Shown piece by piece: positions 52,439 through 60,163 of a stretch of DNA of 64,000 nucleotides (the stretch's first letter is position 1; each line of letters begins with the position of its first letter). Position numbers and translations under genes: made by a program. The DNA is from Sporosarcina sp. E16_8. Lineage in GTDB: Bacteria; Bacillota; Bacilli; Bacillales_A; Planococcaceae. A model generated the notes under the pieces. That model was given only the letters and a program-made list of their open reading frames with translations, was not told where the DNA came from and made no database searches. The DNA lies in the NCBI RefSeq assembly GCF_017347095.1, contig NZ_JADPRZ010000005.1, positions 62,001-126,000 on the forward strand, read 5' to 3'.

Positions 52439-53038
52439 TCACGATAACCACTTAGGAGGTGTGTCTTTTGCCCAATAAATATCACCAATTGAATGATGGG
52501 CTGTAAATTCATCAGCGGCAATATGATAGTGGAAATTGTAATAGTAGCCGTCTTTTGGCCTTTTTTCAGTACGAACATGGAAACGGATAAGGTCTTTTCT
52601 GTCTTCAAGATCATACACATTGAAAATTTTCTCTGAATAGTCCCCGGCAGGCTTTTCACTGATAGCAAGACGACGCTTATGTAGATCCCCGGAACTTGCA
52701 AGTGTCATTTGAATGGCTTCCTCAATTTTCGGGAAAATAATGCTGTCAAATTCATCAGCAATTACCGGACCAACTTTCGTACCGAATTTCATGTACGAAA
52801 GCTTCTTCGCAGACGTGATAAATAAATCTTCTAGGGAGTCCGAACTGCCTTCTAAACTATCATTGGTTAACGAGTCTTCTAACCCAATCGAATAATCATT
52901 ACTTTGTGGTGGAGCAACTGCATGCTTGGAAACACCTTTGTCTTGTAAGTTTGTCCAAATTTCATGATTCGGTGAAATGGCACCGAATGTCAAGAGTGCT
53001 ACGGCAACAATGAGCGTTTTCTGTAACCATTTTTTCAC
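52439..53038 (-). CDS. ypjP: YpjP-like secreted protein
   Basis: A 199-residue protein with an N-terminal signal (KKWLQKTLIVAVALLTFGAI) and a conserved C-terminal half: FLKFGTKVGPVIADEF-like MKFGTKVGPVIADEFDSIIF, EKIFNVYDLEDRKDLIRFHV, DGYYYNFHYHIAADEFTAHH and IYWAKDTPPKWLS. This matches B. subtilis YpjP (about 203 residues) closely over its length, as remembered. Its function is unknown. It is followed on the minus strand by no partner. Confidence 0.9.
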   Translation of the reverse strand: MKKWLQKTLIVAVALLTFGAISPNHEIWTNLQDKGVSKHAVAPPQSNDYSIGLEDSLTNDSLEGSSDSLEDLFITSAKKLSYMKFGTKVGPVIADEFDSIIFPKIEEAIQMTLASSGDLHKRRLAISEKPAGDYSEKIFNVYDLEDRKDLIRFHVRTEKRPKDGYYYNFHYHIAADEFTAHHSIGDIYWAKDTPPKWLS

Positions 53039-53182
53039 TACACTTCACCCGCAATTGTTATTATTTTTGTTCACAAGTAGTTTATTTGACGAAAAAGTAT
53101 TGAAAAGGTTTCTTCTTTCTTATTTTCATTGTACAATAAAAATGAAGATAATTGTATGTTTTTTTGAAGGAGGGTATCACTG

Positions 53183-53260
53183 ATGGATGTGAATCTGTTT
53201 ATCGGTATCGGAATGCTGGCATTGCTCGTGTATCTTAGCTCATTGAATTTCACCCACTAA
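53183..53260 (+). CDS. 25-residue membrane miniprotein
   Basis: From ATG at 53183, after GAAGGAGGGTATCACTG, the frame reads MDVNLFIGIGMLALLVYLSS then LNFTH. The strong ribosome site, single helix and own terminator (53267-53308) support a real gene. The family was not recognised. Such miniproteins often bind larger membrane complexes. Confidence 0.7.
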   Translation: MDVNLFIGIGMLALLVYLSSLNFTH

Positions 53261-53266
53261 TATCAA

Positions 53267-53308
53267 TAAACGCCGTCGCCCTCAATTTGAGGAGGACGGC
53301 GTTTTTCA
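53267..53308. terminator. Bidirectional terminator after the miniprotein gene
   Basis: AAACGCCGTC / GACGGCGTTT with inner CCTC/GAGG pairs and T tract. The converging methyltransferase gene ends at its edge (53306). Confidence 0.9.
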
Positions 53309-54085
53309 TTTTTCGATAAAAGCGAAATGGAACTTCGTATTTGGTCTGATTTTTCGTTTCATATCAAATTGCTCGAATACGGGTGAATCAAACCGATCTT
53401 TCACCACAACACGTCGCTTACATACACGTTGGGCTTGTTCTATCCATTCATCCGTCAGCGTACTATGCACGCCAGCTTGACGCAATGGTGTAAAATTGGT
53501 CGATTCCGAAATGGGTGCATGAAACATCGGATCGATATAGACAATATCCCATGATGAATCAGCTTGGAGGCTCAAAAACTCAACCGCTTCGGACTGGATG
53601 ACTTCGATCCGGGTCATAGCCTGAACAAGTTGCTCCGACTCAGATGGAAACGAACGAAGCCCCCGATCCGTTATGAACGCGACTGCAGGATCAGCTTCTA
53701 TGCCCAATACTTTGCCGCTTTCACCTGTTATGAAAGAGGCGATGATACTGTCAGAACCAAGCCCAAGTGTACAATCCAGAAACGAATCATCTTTTTTCAA
53801 TTGAGTTATCTCGATTAGTGGGTCCGTTTCACCTAGCAATAACCGTTTCAATCTGAATGCTGCAGAATTTGGATGAAAGAAAAACGGTTCTTCCATTCCA
53901 ATACGATACAAATCATAGCGATTTTTCCCCGCCACAATAACATCAGAACCGTTCGTGTTTTGTATTCGGGCAACCGCTTGTTTTTTACGTTCGACAATCG
54001 GGTAGCCTAGAATTTCAGACGCTTCTAACGCAAGTTGTAGCGATTGATCATCAGGCCTGCCAGCAGTCGTGATGACTGTACTCAT
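53306..54085 (-). CDS. Class I SAM-dependent methyltransferase (YpiP-like)
   Basis: A 259-residue protein. The N-terminal third (ITTAGRPDDQSLQLALEASE, PIVERKKQAVARIQ, GKNRYDLYRIGMEEPFFFHP) precedes a methyltransferase core with FLDCTLGLGSDSIIASFITG, VLGIEADPAVAF and WDIVYIDPMFHAP (PMF instead of PPY). This is the RsmJ-like/YpiP group, probably acting on RNA. Its ATG overlaps the stop of the bacilliredoxin gene (TAATG), so they are coupled. In B. subtilis ypiP is also next to yphP (brxA). Confidence 0.87.
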   Translation of the reverse strand: MSTVITTAGRPDDQSLQLALEASEILGYPIVERKKQAVARIQNTNGSDVIVAGKNRYDLYRIGMEEPFFFHPNSAAFRLKRLLLGETDPLIEITQLKKDDSFLDCTLGLGSDSIIASFITGESGKVLGIEADPAVAFITDRGLRSFPSESEQLVQAMTRIEVIQSEAVEFLSLQADSSWDIVYIDPMFHAPISESTNFTPLRQAGVHSTLTDEWIEQAQRVCKRRVVVKDRFDSPVFEQFDMKRKIRPNTKFHFAFIEK

Positions 54086-54519
54086 TATTTACAAACTTGA
54101 TCGAGTACTTCCGATAGATGGTCTTTAATTTGCCCCATCTCAAAATTCTCGATTTGTTCTCTTGGAATAAAGTACGCGAGTGCCCCGTCTTTCCAAAGTG
54201 CGATAGAAGGTGAGCTAGGCGGTACTTCCGGGAAATAATCCCGCATCATAGCTGTTGCTTCTTTATCTTGTCCTGCAAATACTGTAAACAAGTGATTTGG
54301 TGTATGTTCAGCTTCCTCTAATGCTTCTCTCACTGCCGGACGCGCAAGACCTGCGGCACATCCACAAACCGAGTTGATAACGACAAGCGCTGTCCCCTCG
54401 AGTGTCTTCATTCTTGCTTCAACGTCCTCAGCCGTCGTCAGTTCCGTAAATCCATTTTGTGCAAGTTCTTCACGCATCGGTTTCACGATGCCCTTCATGT
54501 ATTCGTCGTAAGCATTCAT
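54085..54519 (-). CDS. brxA: Bacilliredoxin, BrxA/YphP-like
   Basis: A 144-residue thioredoxin-fold protein with the CGC motif [15 protein letters not shown]. It is about as similar to the paralogue at 51446 as B. subtilis BrxA is to BrxB: the blocks [13 protein letters not shown] and PPSSPSIALWKDG are shared. It acts on bacillithiol-protein mixed disulfides. The name BrxA follows from its overlap with the ypiP-like gene. The ATG is preceded by AAAGGGGATTAATAAT. Confidence 0.9.
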   Translation of the reverse strand: MNAYDEYMKGIVKPMREELAQNGFTELTTAEDVEARMKTLEGTALVVINSVCGCAAGLARPAVREALEEAEHTPNHLFTVFAGQDKEATAMMRDYFPEVPPSSPSIALWKDGALAYFIPREQIENFEMGQIKDHLSEVLDQVCK

Positions 54520-54774
54520 ATTATTAATCCCCTTTCACTCTATCTAAAATAGTGCTTGTTGTTAACGGTTTTTCTATCTTTCATATTACCTTGTCCTTCA
54601 TATTATTTCACTAAATAGCGACTAAATTTGGTGAAATTATGATTCCCTTCGAATTGTGGCAGCAGCTGGCACCACACTCTGGGTAACAAAGGACAAACTA
54701 AACAATCTCTAGGAGCATATAGGACACAAATATCCCCTTCAACTCCGCTTCGGCGCTTGAGGACGCCTCCCGCC
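54520..54774. other. Intergenic region with GC-rich palindromic patch
   Basis: No gene was seen. Near 54735-54775 a GC-rich patch (GCTTCGGCGCTTGAGGACGC) resembles interspersed palindromes of Bacillales genomes and may end the upstream operon. Confidence 0.4.
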
Positions 54775-55167
54775 TTAAGCATTATTTCTCATGAAAAATC
54801 CTCTCGAAAAAATCCTCACAAATAATTGACCTGTAAAAAAAACTAACGCAACAAATATAACCGCGCCATCTCGGCCAACAGGTTTAAACCAGCCACTCTC
54901 ATCCACAATAAAATTAGAAGCCAAAAACACTGATAATACGCCAGTTATTATATTCACACAAAAAATGTAACGCAGTTTTACTGCTCCTGATAAAAGACCT
55001 GATACTACCACGTACAAAATAGAGCCCGCGAGTAGAAAAGAAGCTTCTTCGTGTTTCATATGCTGTCCATATTCGTAATAATGAAAAAGGAACGGAGCCG
55101 GAATTAAAGACACAATCAACCATAGTACTTTCACAAGACCCTCCCTAACAAATTTACTTTTCGCCAT
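54775..55167 (-). CDS. Small integral membrane protein
   Basis: About 130 residues from ATG at 55167, which overlaps the stop of the XRE gene and follows AAAGGAGAGTCACCTGACG. Four helices are predicted: VKVLWLIVSLIPAPFLFHYY, FLLAGSILYVVVSGLLSG, YIFCVNIITGVLSVFLAS and GAVIFVALVFFTGQLFVRIF. No enzyme motif. Co-translation with an XRE regulator is a recurrent layout of small membrane modules in Bacillales, in which the membrane partner may modulate the regulator or be its only target. Function unknown. Confidence 0.75.
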   Translation of the reverse strand: MAKSKFVREGLVKVLWLIVSLIPAPFLFHYYEYGQHMKHEEASFLLAGSILYVVVSGLLSGAVKLRYIFCVNIITGVLSVFLASNFIVDESGWFKPVGRDGAVIFVALVFFTGQLFVRIFSRGFFMRNNA

Positions 55168-55630
55168 CGTCAGGTGACTCTCCTTTGAATAACTCACGTA
55201 AACGAGTTAAGGCTTCTTGCTCTTCAAACGAGCTATACCATCTATAATTTTTGTCGTCTAAAATTCGATAATGTTGGCTAATTACATTTTGTTGTAATCG
55301 AAAACTCCCTTGATTATCAATTTCTTGCCACCAAACTCTTCCTCCCATTGACTTATCTCTTGGTCTATCTATACCATTATGAGCAATAGTTTCAATTATT
55401 TCTAAAGGTTCATCCCCTAAAACTGACCGCAAAATTTCACTATCTCTGAATAACGCACAGACCGCAATTACATTTGCCCAGCCCGATAACGTTCTTCCTT
55501 TTTCAATTTGGATAAGTGTTTTTTTGGATATGCCCATAATGTCTGCCATTTTTTCTTGAGAATAATTTTTTTCTAACCGAATAAGTCTAATTTTACTGGA
55601 AATAAGTTCAATCATTTGCTCTTTATTCAT
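55154..55630 (-). CDS. XRE-family transcriptional regulator
   Basis: A 158-residue protein with an N-terminal Cro/C1-type helix-turn-helix (IRLIRLEKNYSQEKMADIMG, ISKKTLIQIEKGRTLSGWAN) and a C-terminal half of unknown type (VWWQEIDNQGSFRLQQNVIS, NYRWYSSFEEQEALTRLREL). The ATG follows GAAGGAAGTAACAT. Its last codons overlap the start of a four-helix membrane protein, so the pair is a regulator/membrane module. A possible operator TTGGTGTAATATTACACTAA (55667-55686, a near-perfect palindrome) lies about 40 bases upstream. Confidence 0.85.
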   Translation of the reverse strand: MNKEQMIELISSKIRLIRLEKNYSQEKMADIMGISKKTLIQIEKGRTLSGWANVIAVCALFRDSEILRSVLGDEPLEIIETIAHNGIDRPRDKSMGGRVWWQEIDNQGSFRLQQNVISQHYRILDDKNYRWYSSFEEQEALTRLRELFKGESPDDGEK

Positions 55631-55666
55631 ATGTTACTTCCTTCCCCAAGGTTACTTACGACACCT

Positions 55667-55686
55667 ATTGGTGTAATATTACACTA
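55667..55686. promoter_or_regulatory. Palindrome upstream of the XRE gene
   Basis: TTGGTGTAATATTACACTAA contains GTGTAATATTACAC, a perfect 14-bp palindrome (55670-55683), in the promoter region of the XRE gene. Likely an operator for autoregulation. Confidence 0.6.
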
Positions 55687-55858
55687 ACAGGGAATAGGTA
55701 TCAAGATTTACTTTTCCATTATTTAAGATTTTGTCGGACTACTACTTTGAATTTATAGAAAGAGCCACTCAATCGGTTCTTTGTACATTCACTAATTCAA
55801 TTAATATTCTATCTTGAATCCTAAACACTTTTCCCATCGCAGTAATTAGGTCATAATT

Positions 55859-55901
55859 AAAACAAGCCATCTTCTCAATCAAGAAAAGATGGCTTGTTTC
55901 G
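55859..55901 (-). terminator. Terminator after the amidase gene
   Basis: AAACAAGCCATCTT and AAGATGGCTTGTTT pair with a loop CTCAATCAAGAA-type, downstream of the amidase stop at 55970 on the minus strand, followed by TTTTAATT. The rest of 55687-55969 shows no gene. Confidence 0.8.
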
Positions 55902-55969
55902 TTTTCACCATGGTTCTAGTTGCAGCTAATCTTTTTCATTTCACCTACTTACGAATAAATGACAAGCAT

Positions 55970-56779
55970 TTACTTCCCATCTACCAAAAGGCCACGTTCA
56001 ATCGCTACATACAAGAGCCCAATTGCATCCGAGTCCGTCAACGTTCCCTTCAATAGCTTGTCATGCCAAGTTGGGGGTAACGGGCCTTCTGCCATCTTTT
56101 CAAGTCGTTTTAAAACGGCGCTTGTCGAATTGATAACTGATTGCGATGATGGTTTATACAATTTATTCGCCCCTTCCTTTGGTGATAGTAGCGGACTGCT
56201 TCCCTTAGCTGTTAGCAGCTGCAATTTAAAGTAGATAGCCAATCCTTCTGCGATTGCCTCACCTTGGGCTTGCAAATAGTGATTATCCCGTAACTTTAGT
56301 ATGTCAACTGTTGAATCCATAAAGCCTCCCTCGCTTAAGAATGCCGGCATAGCGGATTCCCGAAGAACGTGGAAGTTGGCACGCTTCATCCCACGATCAC
56401 TTATCCCCATAGCCATTACAATCCTAGGATGAATAGCGCCCGCAATTTCCATTGACTTTGGGTTCGCTGTTGGGTTGTCCATTGTATATGTTTCAATACC
56501 ACTATGACTGCCCCATTTATCCGCTAGGGTATTATGATGGATAGAAGCATATACATCGGCTTGCCATTCGTTCGCTAGAGTTGTGCGTGTAGTAAGCGGA
56601 ACATCTGTCTTACCGGTCGGATCATCCACACGTAGAATTTCCACGTTTTTGTATGTCTTTAGTTTAGCAATCGCGTATTTGGCTACTTTATTGTTAAACG
56701 ACCACTCCCGCTCGTCATCCGGAGAACGTTTACCAGGTGTATTGAATCCGTGCCCAGCATCAATTACTATTTTTACCAT
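55970..56779 (-). CDS. N-acetylmuramoyl-L-alanine amidase (Amidase_3)
   Basis: A 269-residue zinc amidase that cuts the bond between muramic acid and the peptide stem. Catalytic domain (1-185): IDAGHGFNTPGKRSP (His), a Glu after VEILRVDDP, YASIHHNTLADKWGSHSGIE (His), and AFLSEGGFMDST (catalytic Glu). A linker and a C-terminal helical domain (LKRLEKMAEGPLPPTWHDKL, DSDAIGLLYVAIERG) follow. There is no signal peptide, as in CwlC-type mother-cell or phage-like amidases. The ATG follows AAAGGAGGTGTCGAAAA. It stands alone. Confidence 0.92.
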   Translation of the reverse strand: MVKIVIDAGHGFNTPGKRSPDDEREWSFNNKVAKYAIAKLKTYKNVEILRVDDPTGKTDVPLTTRTTLANEWQADVYASIHHNTLADKWGSHSGIETYTMDNPTANPKSMEIAGAIHPRIVMAMGISDRGMKRANFHVLRESAMPAFLSEGGFMDSTVDILKLRDNHYLQAQGEAIAEGLAIYFKLQLLTAKGSSPLLSPKEGANKLYKPSSQSVINSTSAVLKRLEKMAEGPLPPTWHDKLLKGTLTDSDAIGLLYVAIERGLLVDGK

Positions 56780-57377
56780 TTTTCGACACCTCCTTTACGT
56801 GTCCTATCAAAAAGTATTAGTCTTTTTTAAATTGCCACGGCAATCTAAAAATACCTTTCTATCTATACTATTCACAATGTGTTTGGGGATGGCGGCACTT
56901 GTCCGTTTTTGATTAAATATATAGAGGACATGCCAAAAACTAATGTTTTAAGTTGTCCATTTTATATTAAACTAACCCTAGACGTTGGATGTATAGTTGC
57001 TTTTAGAATTCTTTGGATTGAATGACTTTTAAACGATTACCGTGATGTCTGGATGTGTAGCGATGCGACTTTTTTCTGTAAATGTATGGTGGTTATTCAA
57101 CTGTCGCGCTCCAAATGGATACGTACACGAAGGAGGCCACTGAAAAACTTATGTTTTAAATCCTGTAAGTGAGCCTAGATTTAAAAGACGCTATTTCATT
57201 CGAAAATCGAACGAAATAGCGTCTTTATCTTGCGTATTCCTTACTCTGTTTCCCCCATTTTTTAATTCTAAGTAACGCTAGTGATTGTTCCATCTACATC
57301 AAAAAATCCGATTTTATAGTCCTTACTTTTCTCCTTTTAAAAAAGAGAAAAACCTCACAACGACCCTAAGGCTAACA
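56780..57377. other. Intergenic region with hairpin and HAD remnant
   Basis: No intact gene. A perfect hairpin AAAGACGCTATTTC / GAAATAGCGTCTTT (57184-57226) has no obvious gene to terminate. The HAD fragment is listed separately. Confidence 0.5.
57268..57321 (-). pseudogene. N-terminal scrap of a HAD phosphatase gene
   Basis: The minus-strand frame DYKIGFFDVDGTITSVT then stop carries the HAD motif I (FFDVDGTIT), almost the same as the start of the intact HAD gene at 31324-32097. A ribosome-site-like AAAAGGAG lies upstream but the start codon is lost. The rest of the gene is gone. Confidence 0.65.
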
Positions 57378-58658
57378 TCACAACCTAACAACCAATACAA
57401 TAGCTACGACATTGTCCTTAGTTTCGGCAAAAATGTCGCCTTCCATTTTCTTAAGTAGCTGTTTGCCTATATATAATCCCAACCCGTTGCCTGGCTTGTC
57501 GCCTACATTTGAGCCCCGCCAAAAGCTTAAAAACATATGAGGCAGCTCATTTTGCGAAATGGATGCACCCGAATTCTCAATTCGGATTAATTGTCGATAG
57601 TCTTCTTCATAGAACGATACTTTAATATAATTACCGTCTCCGTATTTAATCGCATTTTCAATAATGTTATCGAATACCTCTACAAGTCTATCCGGGTCCC
57701 CTACCAAGAGCTTGTCTCGAGCTGGCTCTATCTCAAAATTAATTTTAAGCAGAGCAAGTTTTTCTTTATTACTATACGTTACCTTTTCAATCCACTCGCT
57801 TAAATAAAATTCTCTCGTTTGAATCTCAAAATCACTTAAGGAGGATGTTGAAGTGGTGATAATTTCACCAATCAGCTTTTCAATCTTTTCAGCATTTCGC
57901 TCAATGAGTTTGGCGCATTCCTTACGTTTCTTGTCACTTTCATAAAGGTCTTCATATAAGGCAACCGCATATAGCTTAATGGCAGAAACCGGTGTTTTAA
58001 GTTCGTGTGAGATGGATGCAATCAGTGTTTGTCTATCCTTTTCAAGTCGTAAATTGGTCTGCTTTTGCGACTCCAATTTCTCTCTGAGCAAATCAAGTCC
58101 CCAAATAAATTTTCCGAAGAACCTACTTTTACTCTCTTTTATACCTTGATGTAAATGTCCCTTTGATAATTCAAGTGGCATTTTCTCTATAGCATGAAAT
58201 GGCTTAATAATTTGTCTTCTTACATATAACAGCATCAACAGAACAGCAGTTAAAGCAATTAGTAGAATACTATCTACGGTCATGATTAGTGACATATTCG
58301 AATTCTGAACAGGATAGATTATCCGCAGATACCCTGCTAATTGTTGTCTGTCATAAATGGGCTTGATCATAAAACCTGCTCCATTTCTAACATCTGCACC
58401 GTTAAAAAATTGTTCAATCTGTTTTGGCTCTGCATTTCCCGACATCCAATCAAAATCCTGGATATAGTTAGCTTGATCAATCTCAATATCATTTAGCAAT
58501 ACACCATTGTTCATCTGGTTGGCTATGCGATTCGCTTCAATCACATAGCCCTTGTTCGCCTCAGTACCTCCACCATAAAAGACAGCAAAGGAAAAAACGG
58601 TCACAAGCCCGATTCCAATGACAACAACCCATACAATTAGACGATTAAATTGCTTCAT
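57378..58658 (-). CDS. Sensor histidine kinase
   Basis: About 426 residues from ATG at 58658. A TTG at 58670 is in frame but sits on the purine run. Two helices (about 8-29 and 125-146) flank a 90-residue extracytoplasmic domain. A short HAMP-like linker follows. The H box is ASISHELKTPVSAIKLYA with phospho-acceptor His about 218. The N box is NIIENAIKYGD and the G boxes include GNGLGLYIGKQLL. It would phosphorylate the response regulator encoded just upstream, with which it overlaps by 14 bases. As it follows a FtsX-type ABC transporter, sensing of an envelope-acting peptide is a reasonable guess. Confidence 0.92.
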   Translation of the reverse strand: MKQFNRLIVWVVVIGIGLVTVFSFAVFYGGGTEANKGYVIEANRIANQMNNGVLLNDIEIDQANYIQDFDWMSGNAEPKQIEQFFNGADVRNGAGFMIKPIYDRQQLAGYLRIIYPVQNSNMSLIMTVDSILLIALTAVLLMLLYVRRQIIKPFHAIEKMPLELSKGHLHQGIKESKSRFFGKFIWGLDLLREKLESQKQTNLRLEKDRQTLIASISHELKTPVSAIKLYAVALYEDLYESDKKRKECAKLIERNAEKIEKLIGEIITTSTSSLSDFEIQTREFYLSEWIEKVTYSNKEKLALLKINFEIEPARDKLLVGDPDRLVEVFDNIIENAIKYGDGNYIKVSFYEEDYRQLIRIENSGASISQNELPHMFLSFWRGSNVGDKPGNGLGLYIGKQLLKKMEGDIFAETKDNVVAIVLVVRL

Positions 58659-59325
58659 ACTTGTATCCAATTCCCCATACGGTTAGAATTCTTCTTGGTT
58701 CTTTGGGGTTCGTCTCAATTTTCTCGCGAAGTTTACTAATATGAACAGTGAGAGTAGAAAGTTCACTAAAGCTATCAATGCCCCATACTGCATCAAACAA
58801 CCACTCTTTGCGGAGGGCTTTACCTTTATTCATCATCAATAGCACCAATAAATCATATTCCTTGGATGTCATCACAACCAATTCATCTTTGAGATACACC
58901 TTCATCGAATCTCTATTTATGGTAAGGTCACCTGCAGAAAGCAATTGTTTGTTGTCAAACATATGATAGCTGCGACGAAGATGCGACCTTACTTTTGCGG
59001 TTAACAAATTTACTGAGAAGGGCTTTTCCAAGTAATCATCTGCCCCGAGTTCTAGACCAATAATCTTATTATCATCCCCATGTCTGGCACTCATAATAAT
59101 GATTGGAAGATTATATCTTTCTCTAGTTATCCTACAAACCGCAAACCCGTCAAGCTCTGGAAGCATGATGTCTAACAACAATAGTTTCACCGGATATTCC
59201 GCAAGATATTGAAGCCCTTCTTCTCCACTGGGCGCAACAAATACGCTGTATCCCTCATCTAACAAGAAATCTGAAAGAATCGTAGAAAGCTCCATATTAT
59301 CTTCAATGATTAAAATATCTACCAC
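58645..59325 (-). CDS. OmpR/PhoB-family response regulator
   Basis: A 226-residue two-domain regulator. The receiver has acidic pocket IIEDN and phospho-acceptor Asp52 (LLLLDIMLPELDG), plus IIIMSARHGDD and the conserved Lys in YLEKPFS. The C-terminal winged helix has VMTSKEYDLLVLLMMNKGKA and the wing VHISKLREKIETNPKEPRRI...GIGYKYE. The start is GTG at 59325 after GAGAGGTGTAGAACA. It is the third gene of the four-gene operon and probably controls the transporter promoter at 62.5 kb. Confidence 0.94.
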   Translation of the reverse strand: MVDILIIEDNMELSTILSDFLLDEGYSVFVAPSGEEGLQYLAEYPVKLLLLDIMLPELDGFAVCRITRERYNLPIIIMSARHGDDNKIIGLELGADDYLEKPFSVNLLTAKVRSHLRRSYHMFDNKQLLSAGDLTINRDSMKVYLKDELVVMTSKEYDLLVLLMMNKGKALRKEWLFDAVWGIDSFSELSTLTVHISKLREKIETNPKEPRRILTVWGIGYKYEAI

Positions 59326-59361
59326 TGTTCTACACCTCTCTGACTAGCAACAACGGAAGGC

Positions 59362-60138
59362 TTACCAGCCCATTTCCATCAGCCAATTGTTCAATCTTCT
59401 TTCTCGTTCCCTTACACTCTTTTCATAGCTAAATTTATCTAATTTCAATTCACCTTGAATATTACCATCTACCATATAAAATACCTTATCACTTTGTGCG
59501 GCTACCTTCACATCATGAGTGACAATCATAATCGTTGTGCCGTCTCCATTAATCTGACAAAGCTCGGCCATAACTTCCTTTGCTGCCTTAGAATTCAGTG
59601 CCCCAGTAGGCTCATCTGCAAATAACATTTTCGGCTTGTTAATCAGCGACCGGCATATACATGCTCGTTGTAATTGTCCACCTGAAACCTCGGTGATGTC
59701 ATGGCTAGCTAATTTAATAATACCAAGCCTCTTCATAAGCTTATCTGCATCAGCATTCACATCGCTACGACTGCGTTTACTCCCATTACTCTTCAAAGCT
59801 TGATAGCCCGATAGAATAATATTATCATAAATAGACAGATTTTTCAGCATATTAATTTGCTGAAAGATAAACCCCATCTTATGCAGCCTTATCTCAGCCA
59901 TCTGTTTCTCTGAGAGCTTTGAAAGACTTATTCCGTCAAAAATGACCTCGCCAGCTGTTAAGCGATCCATACCACTGACAGTGTACAGCAATGTAGATTT
60001 CCCTGAACCAGATGGCCCCATAATTGAAACAAACTCTCCCTCCTGCAAGGTGAAGTTAATATTTCTTAACACATTATTTTGTTGTTTGTTCACGATGTAA
60101 GTTTTGCATAAGTTCTCAACAGTTAATACTGCACGCAT
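59362..60138 (-). CDS. ABC transporter ATP-binding protein (MacB/LolD-type)
   Basis: About 258 residues from ATG at 60138, after GGGAGGAATCTAGTC. Walker A is GPSGSGKST, then FIFQQINMLKNLSIYDN (Q loop), a signature VSGGQLQRACICRSL and Walker B LFADEPTGALNSKAAKEVM. The H loop is MIVTHDVKVAAQ. The LNxxxxxxI-like ALNSKAA pattern after DEPTGAL is usual for the MacB/LolD/BceA group. Works with the FtsX-like permease encoded upstream, with which the longer frame would overlap. Substrate not known. Confidence 0.94.
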   Translation of the reverse strand: MRAVLTVENLCKTYIVNKQQNNVLRNINFTLQEGEFVSIMGPSGSGKSTLLYTVSGMDRLTAGEVIFDGISLSKLSEKQMAEIRLHKMGFIFQQINMLKNLSIYDNIILSGYQALKSNGSKRSRSDVNADADKLMKRLGIIKLASHDITEVSGGQLQRACICRSLINKPKMLFADEPTGALNSKAAKEVMAELCQINGDGTTIMIVTHDVKVAAQSDKVFYMVDGNIQGELKLDKFSYEKSVRERERRLNNWLMEMGW

Positions 60139-60163
60139 GACTAGATTCCTCCCGCTCGTTTGA

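Noticed and set aside
57184-57226. Hairpin AAAGACGCTATTTC / GAAATAGCGTCTTT as a terminator
   Set aside because: No intact gene ends next to it on either strand; noted only as a structure in the intergenic region.
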